Source: JANWYT01 sp034437555 (GTDB taxonomy: Bacteria; Chloroflexota; Anaerolineae; Aggregatilineales; Phototrophicaceae). Taken from it: a stretch of 64,000 bases of DNA. The stretch spans positions 1-64,000 of the forward strand of contig DAOTTQ010000064.1 of NCBI GenBank assembly GCA_034437555.1, written 5' to 3'. The notes beneath the pieces are model-generated. The model did not search any database. It saw only the letters and a list, made by a program, of their open reading frames with translations, and was not told the DNA's origin. Below, piece after piece: positions 42,818 to 51,506 of the stretch. Position 1 is the first letter of the stretch. Each line of letters begins with the position of its first letter. A program made the position numbers and the translations under genes.

Positions 42818-43267
42818 ATGAAGAATAAATCCCAAACCCAACCACAGAAACGGATATTTCGGATGGAAAACATCGCCATTCTTTCGGGCTTAGTCGTTGT
42901 CGTTTTACTCGCCATGTATCAGTTTACCCCGACAGGTTCGGCAACAGGCACGCTTAATGGCGGATTTTCCCTAATTAAGCCCACCCAGTATCAAGAAAAA
43001 GTAGCTTCACAACCCCACTTCTTAATTGATGTTAGAACACCCGAAGAATTTTCCAGTGGTCACATTGCGGGGGCTGTCAATATCCCGGTGACATCACTAG
43101 AAAGTGCTTTAAGCCAAGTGCCTCGTGATGTGCCTGTAGTGGTGTACTGCCGCAGTGGTAACCGTAGTGCATCGGCTTCACGCATTTTACAAAACGCGGG
43201 CTATAGCACAGTGTATGACTTGGGCGGCATTATGGAGTGGACAAACAGTGGCTATCCGTTGCAATAA
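42818..43267 (+). CDS. Membrane-anchored rhodanese-domain protein
   Basis: The 149-residue protein has a basic N-terminus, one membrane helix (IAILSGLVVVVLLAMYQF) and an outside-facing rhodanese domain: FLIDVRTPEEFSSGHIAGAV, IPVTSLESAL and the active loop VVYCRSGNRSASASRIL with the persulfide Cys. Such proteins move sulfane sulfur. The ATG at 42818 has CGGAG 8 bases upstream. A DUF2892 gene follows after 69 bases, so together they resemble the two halves of YgaP. Confidence 0.9.
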   Translation: MKNKSQTQPQKRIFRMENIAILSGLVVVVLLAMYQFTPTGSATGTLNGGFSLIKPTQYQEKVASQPHFLIDVRTPEEFSSGHIAGAVNIPVTSLESALSQVPRDVPVVVYCRSGNRSASASRILQNAGYSTVYDLGGIMEWTNSGYPLQ

Positions 43268-43336
43268 ACGCAAAAGCACGGTGCTAAAAGTGTAATTTCA
43301 CAAATTCGTTTAACTACTTAGAGAAGGAATCTTAAA

Positions 43337-43549
43337 ATGGCATTCGCAAAATTTATGGCAACCCCCACAGGACGCATTGCACGCATTGTGGCAGGCATTG
43401 CGTTGGTATTGGTTGGGCTTTTGGGTGTACAGGGCGGGCTTGGCGTGGTGATTGCGCTTGTGGGCGTATTGCCCATTGCCGCAGGAGCGTTTAACTTCTG
43501 TGCGATTGCACCCCTCATTGGCGCACCCTTTTTAGGCAAGGATGCCTAA
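43337..43549 (+). CDS. DUF2892 (YgaP-type membrane domain) protein
   Basis: A 70-residue protein of two membrane helices: TGRIARIVAGIALVLVGLLG, a short GGLG turn, and VVIALVGVLPIAAGAFNFC followed by the CAIAPLIG motif with a membrane-proximal Cys. This is the C-terminal membrane half of YgaP-like rhodaneses. An AAGGA site lies 9 bases before the ATG. With the rhodanese gene just upstream, it probably forms a sulfur-handling membrane pair. Confidence 0.88.
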   Translation: MAFAKFMATPTGRIARIVAGIALVLVGLLGVQGGLGVVIALVGVLPIAAGAFNFCAIAPLIGAPFLGKDA

Positions 43550-43642
43550 CGAACTAACGTAAACTCCTTGACAAATGGGTAAAGATGGGTGTACTGTTTA
43601 TTTGTGCTATCCTTCACAAATAAGGCTGAGGTAACTACCCCT

Positions 43643-45007
43643 ATGCAAGCAGAATCCACCACACTAAAACTTGGCGAAATGCCAAAAACCCGTCTTATCG
43701 GGAACATTCGGGAGTTTACATCCGATACGATTGCCTTCATGTTGTCGTCAGTGCAATATGGCGACCTTGTGAAGGCACATTTTGGGCCCTTTCCGTTTTA
43801 TATTGTCAATCACCCCGACATTGCTCAAGAAGTCTTTGTGACAAAGTCGCAAAGCGTGATGAAATCTGCCGTCACCAGAAGGTCTTTGTATCAGGCAGTA
43901 GGCGATGGCTTGTTTACCAGTAATGGCGATTTTTGGAAGCGTCAGCGCAAATTAGCGCAGCCCGCCTTTCATACCAAGCGTATTGCCAATTACGCCGACG
44001 TTATGTCGGAGTATACCCATGAGGCAACCAACAAATGGCAAGATGGCGTGCCCATCGAGATGGAACGCGAGATGAGCTACCTGACCATGCAAATTATTGC
44101 AAAGACGGTGTTTGATGCTCACGTGGATGGCGAAGATGAAATGAGTGCCGCTGTGCGTACCATGCTAAGAGTAGTAGACAACCGCTTTAATCGCCTGATT
44201 TCTATTCCTGAATGGTTGCCTACCGCAGAAAACCGCGACATGAAGAAGGGCATGGCTGTTCTGGACAAAGCCATCCAATCTTTTATTGATGAACGGCGCA
44301 AAAGCCAAGAGGACAAGGGCGACTTATTGGCAATGCTAATGGCAGCCCAAGACGAAGAAAACGGCATCGGCATGACCGACAAGCAGTTACGCGATGAGTG
44401 CCTTACGATTTTCGGTGCAGGACACGAAACAACCTCTACCGCGCTCACTTGGACGTTCTATTTGCTCTCACAACACCCCGAAGTAGAAGAAAAACTGCAT
44501 CAAGAATTGGATAGTGTGCTGGGGGGACGTTTGCCCGCCTTTGAAGATTTACGCCGTTTGCCCTACACCGACATGGTGTTCAAAGAAGCCATGCGCCTCT
44601 ATCCGCCAGCATGGGGCTTAACCCGTGATACAATAGCCGACGTGGAGCTAGGCGGGATTCCTGTTAAAAAGGGGTCTACGGTGTTTATTAACATCATTGG
44701 CATGCACCACAATGAAGCGTATTTCCCCAATGCCAAAGCCTTTAGCCCCGAACGCTTTAGCCCCGAAAACGAAAAGTCCATTCCAAAGTACGCTTATTTG
44801 CCATTTGGGGCGGGTCCGCGGGTGTGCATTGGCAATAGCTTCGCCAGCATGGAAGGGTGCTTAATCACGGCAACCGTCGCGCAGAAATGGCGTTTTAGCC
44901 TGCCTAAAGGCTTTAATGTGCGTGCAGTGCGGATGTTTACGCTACGTCCAGAAAACGGTATGGTGCTTGTGCCTTCTTTGCGCCAGCCCATTTTACAAGA
45001 AAGCTAA
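43643..45007 (+). CDS. Cytochrome P450
   Basis: The 454-residue heme monooxygenase (start MQAESTTLKLGEMPKTRLIG) has the I-helix oxygen-binding AGHETTSTALTW, the K-helix ExxR in FKEAMRLYPPAWGLTRDTIA, and the heme ligand loop FGAGPRVCIGNSFASMEG with the Cys ligand. No membrane anchor or reductase domain is present, so electrons must come from separate partners; none are in the window. The arrangement fits a soluble bacterial P450 acting on a fatty acid or terpenoid. The ATG at 43643 has a GAGG site. An unknown gene follows after 2 bases. Confidence 0.95.
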   Translation: MQAESTTLKLGEMPKTRLIGNIREFTSDTIAFMLSSVQYGDLVKAHFGPFPFYIVNHPDIAQEVFVTKSQSVMKSAVTRRSLYQAVGDGLFTSNGDFWKRQRKLAQPAFHTKRIANYADVMSEYTHEATNKWQDGVPIEMEREMSYLTMQIIAKTVFDAHVDGEDEMSAAVRTMLRVVDNRFNRLISIPEWLPTAENRDMKKGMAVLDKAIQSFIDERRKSQEDKGDLLAMLMAAQDEENGIGMTDKQLRDECLTIFGAGHETTSTALTWTFYLLSQHPEVEEKLHQELDSVLGGRLPAFEDLRRLPYTDMVFKEAMRLYPPAWGLTRDTIADVELGGIPVKKGSTVFINIIGMHHNEAYFPNAKAFSPERFSPENEKSIPKYAYLPFGAGPRVCIGNSFASMEGCLITATVAQKWRFSLPKGFNVRAVRMFTLRPENGMVLVPSLRQPILQES

Positions 45008-45009
45008 CG

Positions 45010-45480
45010 ATGATTCGCACACTCTCACAAGTGGGGCGCGTGATACGTGCCTTCTTTAAGGCGTGGGCGTTGGTGCTAACAGGGCGGGCGATTACACCAA
45101 AAGCACGCCCCCATCCCGAAGTATGGGCGTGGGTAGAAGACGGTGAAAAGCGCATTGATACTGTGTACCGCATTGCCGACAAACTGGGCTATGACCTTGA
45201 GAAGCGCAAAGGCATTACGCTCACCATAGACAAGCGTCCAATAGCAATGGAGACGATATTGGCAGCCGTTAGACATAATCTCACTCGTGAATATCCGTCA
45301 CTTTTAGCATCGGGTTTAGAGTATTCGCTTCTAACACTTCGTTCATTTAACATCAACGACCAGCACCGAATTGAACGCTTAGGTGAATTGGAAATTTTCG
45401 CAAATACACCGCTGAATGGGGCAATTCAAGCCCTTTCGCACCACTTAAGCGTTTTACCATTGGCTGAGGGCGATGTTTAG
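45010..45480 (+). CDS. Unknown protein linked to cytochrome P450
   Basis: The 156-residue protein has an N-terminal amphipathic/hydrophobic segment (VGRVIRAFFKAWALVLTG), a basic middle (RPHPEVWAWVEDGEKRIDTV) and a helical C-terminal part (AVRHNLTREYPSLLASGLEY). I do not recognise a family or a ferredoxin motif (no Cys cluster). Its start is only 2 bases past the P450 stop, so they are almost certainly cotranscribed and may work together as activity partner or lipid-binding accessory. No terminator is evident between them. Confidence 0.65.
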   Translation: MIRTLSQVGRVIRAFFKAWALVLTGRAITPKARPHPEVWAWVEDGEKRIDTVYRIADKLGYDLEKRKGITLTIDKRPIAMETILAAVRHNLTREYPSLLASGLEYSLLTLRSFNINDQHRIERLGELEIFANTPLNGAIQALSHHLSVLPLAEGDV

Positions 45481-45556
45481 CGGGTTCTCATGTGGCGCAA
45501 AGGTTAGAGTTTTCAAACATATCAAGAAATTGATGGTAAATCTTAACACTAGCCTA

Positions 45557-45585
45557 TTGTGTAAATAAAAAAACTCGTGTACTAT
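45557..45585 (+). promoter_or_regulatory. Promoter of the Flp pilin gene
   Basis: TTGTGT (45557-45562) and TACTAT (45580-45585) with a 17-base spacer lie ahead of the pilin gene. Predicted start near 45592 leaves a 45-base leader ending in AGGAGGT. Confidence 0.55.
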
Positions 45586-45637
45586 GAATATAAGGTTCAT
45601 AAAGAACCGCTTTCATCAATTTCCAGGAGGTCTTATC

Positions 45638-45796
45638 ATGTTGTATCGTCCCCAGAATGAAGAAGGTCAAGGCTTAGTAGAATACGCTTTGATCCTCGTG
45701 TTAGTAGCCGTTGTTGTAATTGTGATCTTGGCAATCCTTGGCCCAGCCATCGCCAACATCTTCAGCAACTTGGTTGCAAACTTCAACCAACAGTAA
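45638..45796 (+). CDS. Flp/Fap-type pilin
   Basis: A 52-residue type IVb pilin-like subunit. The basic/polar leader (MLYRPQNEEGQG) ends with the QGLVEYALILVLVAVVVIVI block: cleavage by prepilin peptidase after the G leaves a mature N-terminus with Glu at position 4 or 5 (VEYALI). The hydrophobic helix is followed by a short NIFSNLV tail. The ATG at 45638 is chosen because a perfect AGGAGGT lies 6 bases upstream; an ATG at 45584 lies within the predicted leader RNA. Gene alone: no Tad secretion genes are in the window. Confidence 0.9.
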   Translation: MLYRPQNEEGQGLVEYALILVLVAVVVIVILAILGPAIANIFSNLVANFNQQ

Positions 45797-45822
45797 TTTT
45801 TGGAGACAATCCTCCAAGAAAC

Positions 45823-45850
45823 GGGCGACCTTCGGGTCGCCCTTTCTGTT
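45823..45850 (+). terminator. UUCG-loop intrinsic terminator
   Basis: GGGCGACC pairs perfectly with GGTCGCCC around a C(UUCG)G tetraloop, followed by TTTCTGTT. It lies 27 bases past the pilin stop, marking a strong short monocistronic transcript. Confidence 0.92.
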
Positions 45851-45909
45851 TCTATAGCCTGTTGCTCTTTAGAAACACCCCCACGCAAGACCGATAACAT
45901 CCGCCTTAG

Positions 45910-46692
45910 CTAATGCCCGCCATCTACTTTTGTAACCAAAATAGGCTTATCACCGTTGATAATCACGGTATGTTCAAATTGCGCGGAGACGGTGCGGTCT
46001 GTGGTATATAGCGTCCAACCGTCTTTAGCGGTTTTAATGCGCCCACGCCCCAAATTAAAAAACGGCTCTATTGTCACGACCATGCCTTCTTTTAGCACAT
46101 CGTCATAGCGTCGCGTAAAGTAATTGGGAATGGTGGGTTCTTCGTGGATGTGTCGCCCCACGCCATGCCCATTAAGCTCTTTTAAGATGCTATAGCGTTC
46201 TCGTTTTGCCACGCCTTCAATGGCACGGCTAATTTCAAACACACGCGCCCCTTGCTTGGCTTGGTAAATGCCGTCGTACAGGGCTTCGGCGGTGTTTTCT
46301 AGCAGGCGCTTGTGCTTAGGGTTATGGGGTGGTACTAGCATACTTGCGCCTGTATCTGCCCAATAGCCCTCCAAAATGGCACTTACGTCAATGTTTACCA
46401 CATCACCGCCCTTAATGACGCGGTTAGAAGGGATACCATGCGCGGCTTCTTCGTTGATGCTAATGCAGGTAGTGCCGGGAAACTCATAAGCGGTGATAGG
46501 CGCAGAGAGCGCATCATGCTCCTTAAGGAACTTTGCGCCAATTTGGTCTAGCTCACGGGTGGTAATGCCTTCTCGCACATGGCGCACCATGTGTTGTAGG
46601 GTAAGCCCGCAGATTTGCCCAATGCGTTGGATGCCATCTAAATCTTTTTGCGATTCAATAATCACGACTGCTGTCACTCTTTCTTTAACCAA
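45910..46692 (-). CDS. map: Methionine aminopeptidase, type I
   Basis: The enzyme removes N-terminal Met in the cytoplasm with two metal ions. Metal ligands appear in order: NIDVSAILEGYWADTGAS (two Asp), NGHGVGRHIHEEPTIPNYF (His), GMVVTIEPFFNLG (Glu) and QFEHTVIINGD (Glu). No N-terminal zinc-ribbon extension. The start is uncertain: the longest frame opens with TTG at 46692, and GTG codons at 46677 and 46665 (VIIESQKDLDGIQRIGQICG) give the normal family length. It is divergent from the glycosyltransferase at 46745. Confidence 0.95.
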   Translation of the reverse strand: MVKERVTAVVIIESQKDLDGIQRIGQICGLTLQHMVRHVREGITTRELDQIGAKFLKEHDALSAPITAYEFPGTTCISINEEAAHGIPSNRVIKGGDVVNIDVSAILEGYWADTGASMLVPPHNPKHKRLLENTAEALYDGIYQAKQGARVFEISRAIEGVAKRERYSILKELNGHGVGRHIHEEPTIPNYFTRRYDDVLKEGMVVTIEPFFNLGRGRIKTAKDGWTLYTTDRTVSAQFEHTVIINGDKPILVTKVDGGH

Positions 46693-46744
46693 ACAACCGC
46701 TATTATAGAGACAAGCCCGCGTTTATTAAACGGAGAACTACGCT

Positions 46745-47926
46745 ATGCACATTTTGCACGTTACGCCATACTATGCGCCTGCCTATGCTTTTGGCGGGGT
46801 AGTGCGTGCCGTAGAAGGTATGGCGCAAGCCAGCGTAGCGCGGGGGCATACCGTGACGGTACTTACCACAGACGCGCTTAACTTTGCGGGGGGGCGCATA
46901 ACAACACCGCACACAGAAGCCTTAGAAGGCGTGCGTGTGGTGCGCGTAAAAAATGTGTTGCCAGTCTTGCGCCAGCGCGCTAATTTGTCTACGGCGTGGC
47001 TAAGGGGGGTGGCACGCGACTTATTAAAGCAATGTGACGTGGTGCATGTCCATGAGTTTCGTACCGCCGAGAACATCCAGTTTTTGCCAATGGCACACGC
47101 CTTTAAGAAGCCAATTTGTTTGTCACCACACGGCACATTGGCACAGCACACCGGCAGAAGTACGCTTAAAAGCGGATGGGACGCACTCATTAGCCCAAGC
47201 CTTACGCCCTATATTAGCGATATTGTGTGCTTAACCGAGAACGAAAAAGTAGAGGCGCAAGCCCTTTGGCAACGCATCACCCCGTTATTAGCAAAGCAAA
47301 TAAGCCGTTGGCACGTTATCCCTAATGGCGTAAACGCCCGTCAGTTTGCCCAATTGCCCCTCGCAACGCCCTTTAGAGAACGCTGGGGGCTAGGGGATGA
47401 CCCCGTTATTTTGTATATGGGCAGGCTTCATCCGCGTAAGGGCGCAGACAAGCTGGCACAGGCGTTCATCAACGCGAACCTGCCCCACGCTAAATTAGTG
47501 ATTGCGGGGGGGGATGAAGGCTTGCTAGACAGGCTTAAAAGCTATCAGCATGAGAACATTGTGATAACAGGTTTTCTGGACGGTGAGGCGCGTTTAGAGG
47601 CGTTATCTAGTGCCTCTTTATTTGTGTTGCCTGCGGTAGGGGAGGGGCTTTCGATGGCGGTCTTAGAGGCGATGGCGTGCGCTGTGCCTGTGTTACTCTC
47701 GCCTGACTGTGGCTTTACCGACACCGAAGCACAGGGGGCGGGGCGCATTGTTCCCCCCACTATAGAAGCCCTAACGAGTGCGTTGACAGAGCTATTAACT
47801 TATCCACAAGAGTTAAAACGCATGGGAGAAAACGCCCAACGATGGACAAAAGAGGCGTTCTCGTGGGAATACATCGCAGAACAGCTAGAAATGGTCTACA
47901 GTGGTGCTATTTCTAATTCTAGCTAG
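46745..47926 (+). CDS. Glycosyltransferase family 4
   Basis: A 393-residue GT-B transferase. It opens MHILHVTPYYAPAYAFGGVV, with FGGVVRAVEG as the acceptor-side loop, and the donor half has VILYMGRLHPRKGADKLAQA and EGLSMAVLEAMACAVPV (the E-x7-E motif). A GGAGA site precedes the ATG. Alone on its strand between map and an EamA transporter. Substrate unknown; one of four GT4 genes in this window. Confidence 0.92.
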   Translation: MHILHVTPYYAPAYAFGGVVRAVEGMAQASVARGHTVTVLTTDALNFAGGRITTPHTEALEGVRVVRVKNVLPVLRQRANLSTAWLRGVARDLLKQCDVVHVHEFRTAENIQFLPMAHAFKKPICLSPHGTLAQHTGRSTLKSGWDALISPSLTPYISDIVCLTENEKVEAQALWQRITPLLAKQISRWHVIPNGVNARQFAQLPLATPFRERWGLGDDPVILYMGRLHPRKGADKLAQAFINANLPHAKLVIAGGDEGLLDRLKSYQHENIVITGFLDGEARLEALSSASLFVLPAVGEGLSMAVLEAMACAVPVLLSPDCGFTDTEAQGAGRIVPPTIEALTSALTELLTYPQELKRMGENAQRWTKEAFSWEYIAEQLEMVYSGAISNSS

Positions 47927-48033
47927 GCGGACGTACACTGGTAACGTTCTTGATAGGGCAATAATCGGATAGTTTGATGCGTATGTTGCCTTATACAATG
48001 AGCCTATTGGATAACTCATAAGGATATACCCTA

Positions 48034-48942
48034 ATGAAACTGCGTGACATTGCGTTGTTGTTCTTGCTTGCCTCAATTTGGGGCGCATCATTCTTGTTCA
48101 TTCGCGTGGCAGTTCACGATTTTGGCGCACCTACTCTTGTGGCTGTGCGCGTGCTTTTGGCGGCAGTGGTCTTGATTGCCATTGTAACGTTCATGCGCCA
48201 GCCCACACAGCTTAAAGCGCACTGGCGCAAATTTTTATTTCTTGGCGCAGTCAATAGCGCATTGCCCTTTACGATGATTGCCACCGCAGAACTTAACTTA
48301 ACGGCATCTTTTGCCGCTATTCTAAACGCCACAACGCCTCTCTTTGCTGCCATTGTGTCTTGGCTATGGCTTAAAGACCCGCTTACCTCACGTAAGCTGA
48401 TGGGGCTGGCATTGGGCTTAGTGGGCGTTACCATTGTGGTGGGCTGGAGTCCTTTTGAACTTACATCCCCTGTTCTGCTGTCCATTGGCATGATGTTTAT
48501 TGCCTCATTTGCCTATGGCACAGGGACGGTCTACAGCAAAAAAGCCTTTGTGGGCGTACCCACATTTACAATGGCAATTGGGCAACAATTGGGCGCAGGG
48601 ATTATTATGCTTCCATTGGCATTTGCTTCGCCACCCACCCAAGTTCCCAGCACGGGCGCAACGATTGCATTGCTGGCATTGGCGATTGTGTGTACAGCGT
48701 TTGCCTATCTGATTTACTTTACGCTGGTAAGAAATGTGGGCGCAACCAATACCTCTACAGTGACCATGCTTGTGCCGTTCTTTGGCATTTTATGGGGCGC
48801 GTTGTTCCTAAACGAAACCATTGGCGTGGGACAATTGGTGGGCTTTGGCGTGATTCTGTTCAGCCTTAGCTTGGTGACAGGCATCAACCCGTTTGCACAA
48901 AAGAAGGTTGTGCCTGTAGCGGTTGCCTCTGGCGCAGATTAA
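48034..48942 (+). CDS. EamA-family (DMT) transporter
   Basis: A 302-residue protein with ten membrane helices in two EamA repeats (ASIWGASFLFIRVAVHDFG with the first-helix pattern, and ASFAYGTGTVYSKKAFVG opening the second). Family members export metabolites such as amino acids. AAGGATATACCCTA precedes the ATG. Substrate not predictable. It converges with the MFS gene across a perfect 11-bp hairpin. Confidence 0.93.
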   Translation: MKLRDIALLFLLASIWGASFLFIRVAVHDFGAPTLVAVRVLLAAVVLIAIVTFMRQPTQLKAHWRKFLFLGAVNSALPFTMIATAELNLTASFAAILNATTPLFAAIVSWLWLKDPLTSRKLMGLALGLVGVTIVVGWSPFELTSPVLLSIGMMFIASFAYGTGTVYSKKAFVGVPTFTMAIGQQLGAGIIMLPLAFASPPTQVPSTGATIALLALAIVCTAFAYLIYFTLVRNVGATNTSTVTMLVPFFGILWGALFLNETIGVGQLVGFGVILFSLSLVTGINPFAQKKVVPVAVASGAD

Positions 48943-48952
48943 GGTTAGGTGT

Positions 48953-48981
48953 TTACGGGCATGCACGGTTCATGCCCGTAA
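48953..48981. terminator. Stem-loop between convergent transporter genes
   Basis: TTACGGGCATG and CATGCCCGTAA form a perfect 11-bp stem with a 7-base loop, 11 bases past the EamA stop. A T-run is weak on plus, so it is a probable but not certain terminator. Confidence 0.55.
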
Positions 48982-48998
48982 CGTTGGAATTGTTTTCA

Positions 48999-50519
48999 CT
49001 ACGCCTCCTTTGTTTTGCGCCCCACACTAAAGAAGGCAATCCCCGCCCCCAAAAAGCACAAGCTAGCACTGGCAACCATTACGCCCACAAACGCCTGATG
49101 ATAGGCTTCGCGCTTAAGCGTTTCGACCTGTGCCAACACTTCGGCGTTATCACTAGGCACACTGGCACTCATTAAGTAAACCGCTTGCGTTTGCAGTTGG
49201 GCGTAGGTATCGCTATCTAATACAGTACGCCCACTATCTGCCAACACACTACTAAACACAGATACCAATAGCACACTAAACACGGCTGTTACCAATGCAC
49301 CTGCCGAGCGGGCAATGGCATTGTTTACGCCACTAGCAACGCCTGCACTATCTTGGGGTGCAGACCCCATCACGGTGGCGGTTAAAGGTGCAACCAACAA
49401 GCCCAAGCCCGCACCAAACACAACAATGGTGGGGAAGTAGCTGGTGAAATAGTCGGGTGTGCCTGCTGTGAGGGGGATAATGCCAAAACCCAAACTCCCT
49501 AGCCCCAATAACACACCCCCTACTACCAAGAGCATCCGCGCCCCCACACGCCCCGACAAACGCGCTGCGTACGGCGACAACACAATAATAGCCACCGTGA
49601 TGGGCAAAAACGCAATGCCTGCCGTTGTCGCATCAAACCCCCGTACCGCCACCAAGTACACGGTTGCAAACGTGGTGACACTGGCAAGCGCACCATAGAT
49701 AAAGAACGTATAGGCGTTTGTACCACTAAACGTACTCGATTTGAACAATTCTAGGCGTAGAAGGGGGAATGGCACACGCATTTCTACGGCAATAAACGCC
49801 ACCGCGCTGATGATGCCCACCAATAACGACCCCCAAACAGTGGGATCACTGGGGATGCTTTCACTAAGGCGCATGGCACTAAACACAAACGACGCTAAAC
49901 TAAGCGTAATGAGGCTTGCGCCTAACCAATCCAAACGATGCGGTGCTTCGTTGCTGTGGCTTTCTGGAACGGCGCGTAATGCCCACAAAGACACCAACGC
50001 AAATGGCAAGCCCAATAAGAAGATGCCACGCCATAAGCCATTATCCACCAGCAAGCCCCCGATGATGGGACCCAAAACACTGGCGAGCGTCGTTAATGCC
50101 GACCATGCGCCGATAGCTTGTCCGCGTTCTGCCCCGTCAAAATTGGCAGTAAGCAACGCGAGGCTATTGGGAATCATCAACGCGCCCAAAACACCCTGCG
50201 CCAACCGCGCCACAATCAATAGTTCAATAGAGGGTGCAATGCCACAAAGCACGCTTGTTACCCCAAAACCAATTACGCCAATGCCAAAGATGCGATTGCG
50301 CCCGTATAAATCGCCCATTGCGCCACCCACCAAGATAAGCGCACCCAAAAAGAGCAGATAGCCGTTGATAATCCAAAGGGCTTGTGCGCCGGTGGCGTTA
50401 AACTCGGCTTGAATAGCAGGTAGTGCAACGGTGACGGATTGCATTAAAAAACCCATGCTAGACGCAAAGATACTAGCAATTAAAACGCGCCGTTTTAGGG
50501 CGGGTGACTGTGTTGTCAT
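48999..50519 (-). CDS. MFS drug exporter, DHA2-like (EmrB/QacA type)
   Basis: The 506-residue protein has about 14 hydrophobic helices. It starts MTTQSPALKRRVLIASIFAS, with motif D1-like SVTVALPAIQAEFN and motif A GAMGDLYGRNRIFGIGVIGF. Motif C follows in PIIGGLLVDNGLWRGIFLLG, and the repeated VGARMLLVVGGVLLG appears in the second half. It would export drugs or lipids using proton flow. An AGGGGA site is before the ATG at 50519; longer frames are rejected. No linked membrane-fusion or regulatory gene. Confidence 0.93.
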   Translation of the reverse strand: MTTQSPALKRRVLIASIFASSMGFLMQSVTVALPAIQAEFNATGAQALWIINGYLLFLGALILVGGAMGDLYGRNRIFGIGVIGFGVTSVLCGIAPSIELLIVARLAQGVLGALMIPNSLALLTANFDGAERGQAIGAWSALTTLASVLGPIIGGLLVDNGLWRGIFLLGLPFALVSLWALRAVPESHSNEAPHRLDWLGASLITLSLASFVFSAMRLSESIPSDPTVWGSLLVGIISAVAFIAVEMRVPFPLLRLELFKSSTFSGTNAYTFFIYGALASVTTFATVYLVAVRGFDATTAGIAFLPITVAIIVLSPYAARLSGRVGARMLLVVGGVLLGLGSLGFGIIPLTAGTPDYFTSYFPTIVVFGAGLGLLVAPLTATVMGSAPQDSAGVASGVNNAIARSAGALVTAVFSVLLVSVFSSVLADSGRTVLDSDTYAQLQTQAVYLMSASVPSDNAEVLAQVETLKREAYHQAFVGVMVASASLCFLGAGIAFFSVGRKTKEA

Positions 50520-50647
50520 AGCGAAGAATCCCCTCTGTTGTATGACATAACTAAACCCCATCATGGGCAAATGGTCAAGTTTGGTGTGAGAGATTTAACC
50601 AAAACCGTTGTATGATGGAAAAGAACGAGCGTTTTAGGATACCCATT

Positions 50648-51406
50648 ATGAGAACAAAACTTCCTCGCCAGTTTCCATTTAGCCGTTTTTTGTTGCATTG
50701 GTCTTTTTATGCGTTTCTGGTTTTCCCCGCCACCATCTTTTTTGGCGCGGTGTCCCTTGTCGTGCTGAACATTGTTTCTAGCTTGACGACTATGCTTTTG
50801 TCATGGGAATTACAAGTCCCCTATAGCACTGTGATTTCGGGTAGTGTGTTGGGGCTAGTGGCGGGTGGTGTTATCAGCAAGCTACAGTACACACTCATTC
50901 GCCAATATCGCCTATGGTCGGCAGATAGCTGGCAAGCCATCAGCATGGTGGGCGGTGCTGTGGGTGGGGTGTTAGTAGTGTTGATGATAGCACTGCCCAA
51001 TGCCTTGTTGACTTACCGAGAAAGTGCCTTCTTATCTCTATCACCAGAATTACTCTACTTTTTCTTGATGCCCGTTTTCACACTGGCATTAAGTGTTGCC
51101 CAATGGTCAATTTTACGGGCGGCAACCGCGAAGGCTTGGGTGTGGGTTGTGGCGAATGTGGTGGGCGGTGTGGCGTTTAGCAACCTTGCGTTTAATAACG
51201 CATCCTCTACCAGCTGGATGCTAGAAAATAGCCTTCGTTTCATTGAACCCATCTTCTTTCTCTTAATGCTTACCATGCAAGGTTTTATTACGGGGTGTGT
51301 TCTTTTGTGGCTGTTTTCACACCACGCCTATCCATCCGTAGACCCCCATGCCCCAGAACCCCCCAAAAATGACCGTACCGCGTCTGTTTGGGATGAGGCG
51401 ATATAG
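50648..51406 (+). CDS. Polytopic membrane protein of unknown function
   Basis: A 252-residue protein with about six membrane helices: LLHWSFYAFLVFPATIFFGA, VVLNIVSSLTTMLL, STVISGSVLGLVAGGVISK, VGGAVGGVLVVLMIALP, FLMPVFTLALSVAQ and IFFLLMLTMQGFITGCVLLW. The C-terminal tail is acidic and cytoplasmic. No known motif. The ATG at 50648 has AGGA at good spacing; another at 50612 adds 12 residues. It lies about 100 bases before a large class A PBP and could be cotranscribed, but no coupling is seen. Confidence 0.7.
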   Translation: MRTKLPRQFPFSRFLLHWSFYAFLVFPATIFFGAVSLVVLNIVSSLTTMLLSWELQVPYSTVISGSVLGLVAGGVISKLQYTLIRQYRLWSADSWQAISMVGGAVGGVLVVLMIALPNALLTYRESAFLSLSPELLYFFLMPVFTLALSVAQWSILRAATAKAWVWVVANVVGGVAFSNLAFNNASSTSWMLENSLRFIEPIFFLLMLTMQGFITGCVLLWLFSHHAYPSVDPHAPEPPKNDRTASVWDEAI

Positions 51407-51506
51407 AAAATTGTGCCTCTACCGCACACAAATTCCCAACTTGCGTTATACTAATGGAGAACATTAGCTTATAGACGATTTGACCAGTGTAACGTAGGGG
51501 AAAAAC

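Noticed and set aside
45584..45637. Earlier ATG for the pilin (18 extra residues)
   Set aside because: It overlaps the predicted -10 hexamer and would add residues unlike a prepilin leader; the ATG at 45638 has a perfect ribosome site.
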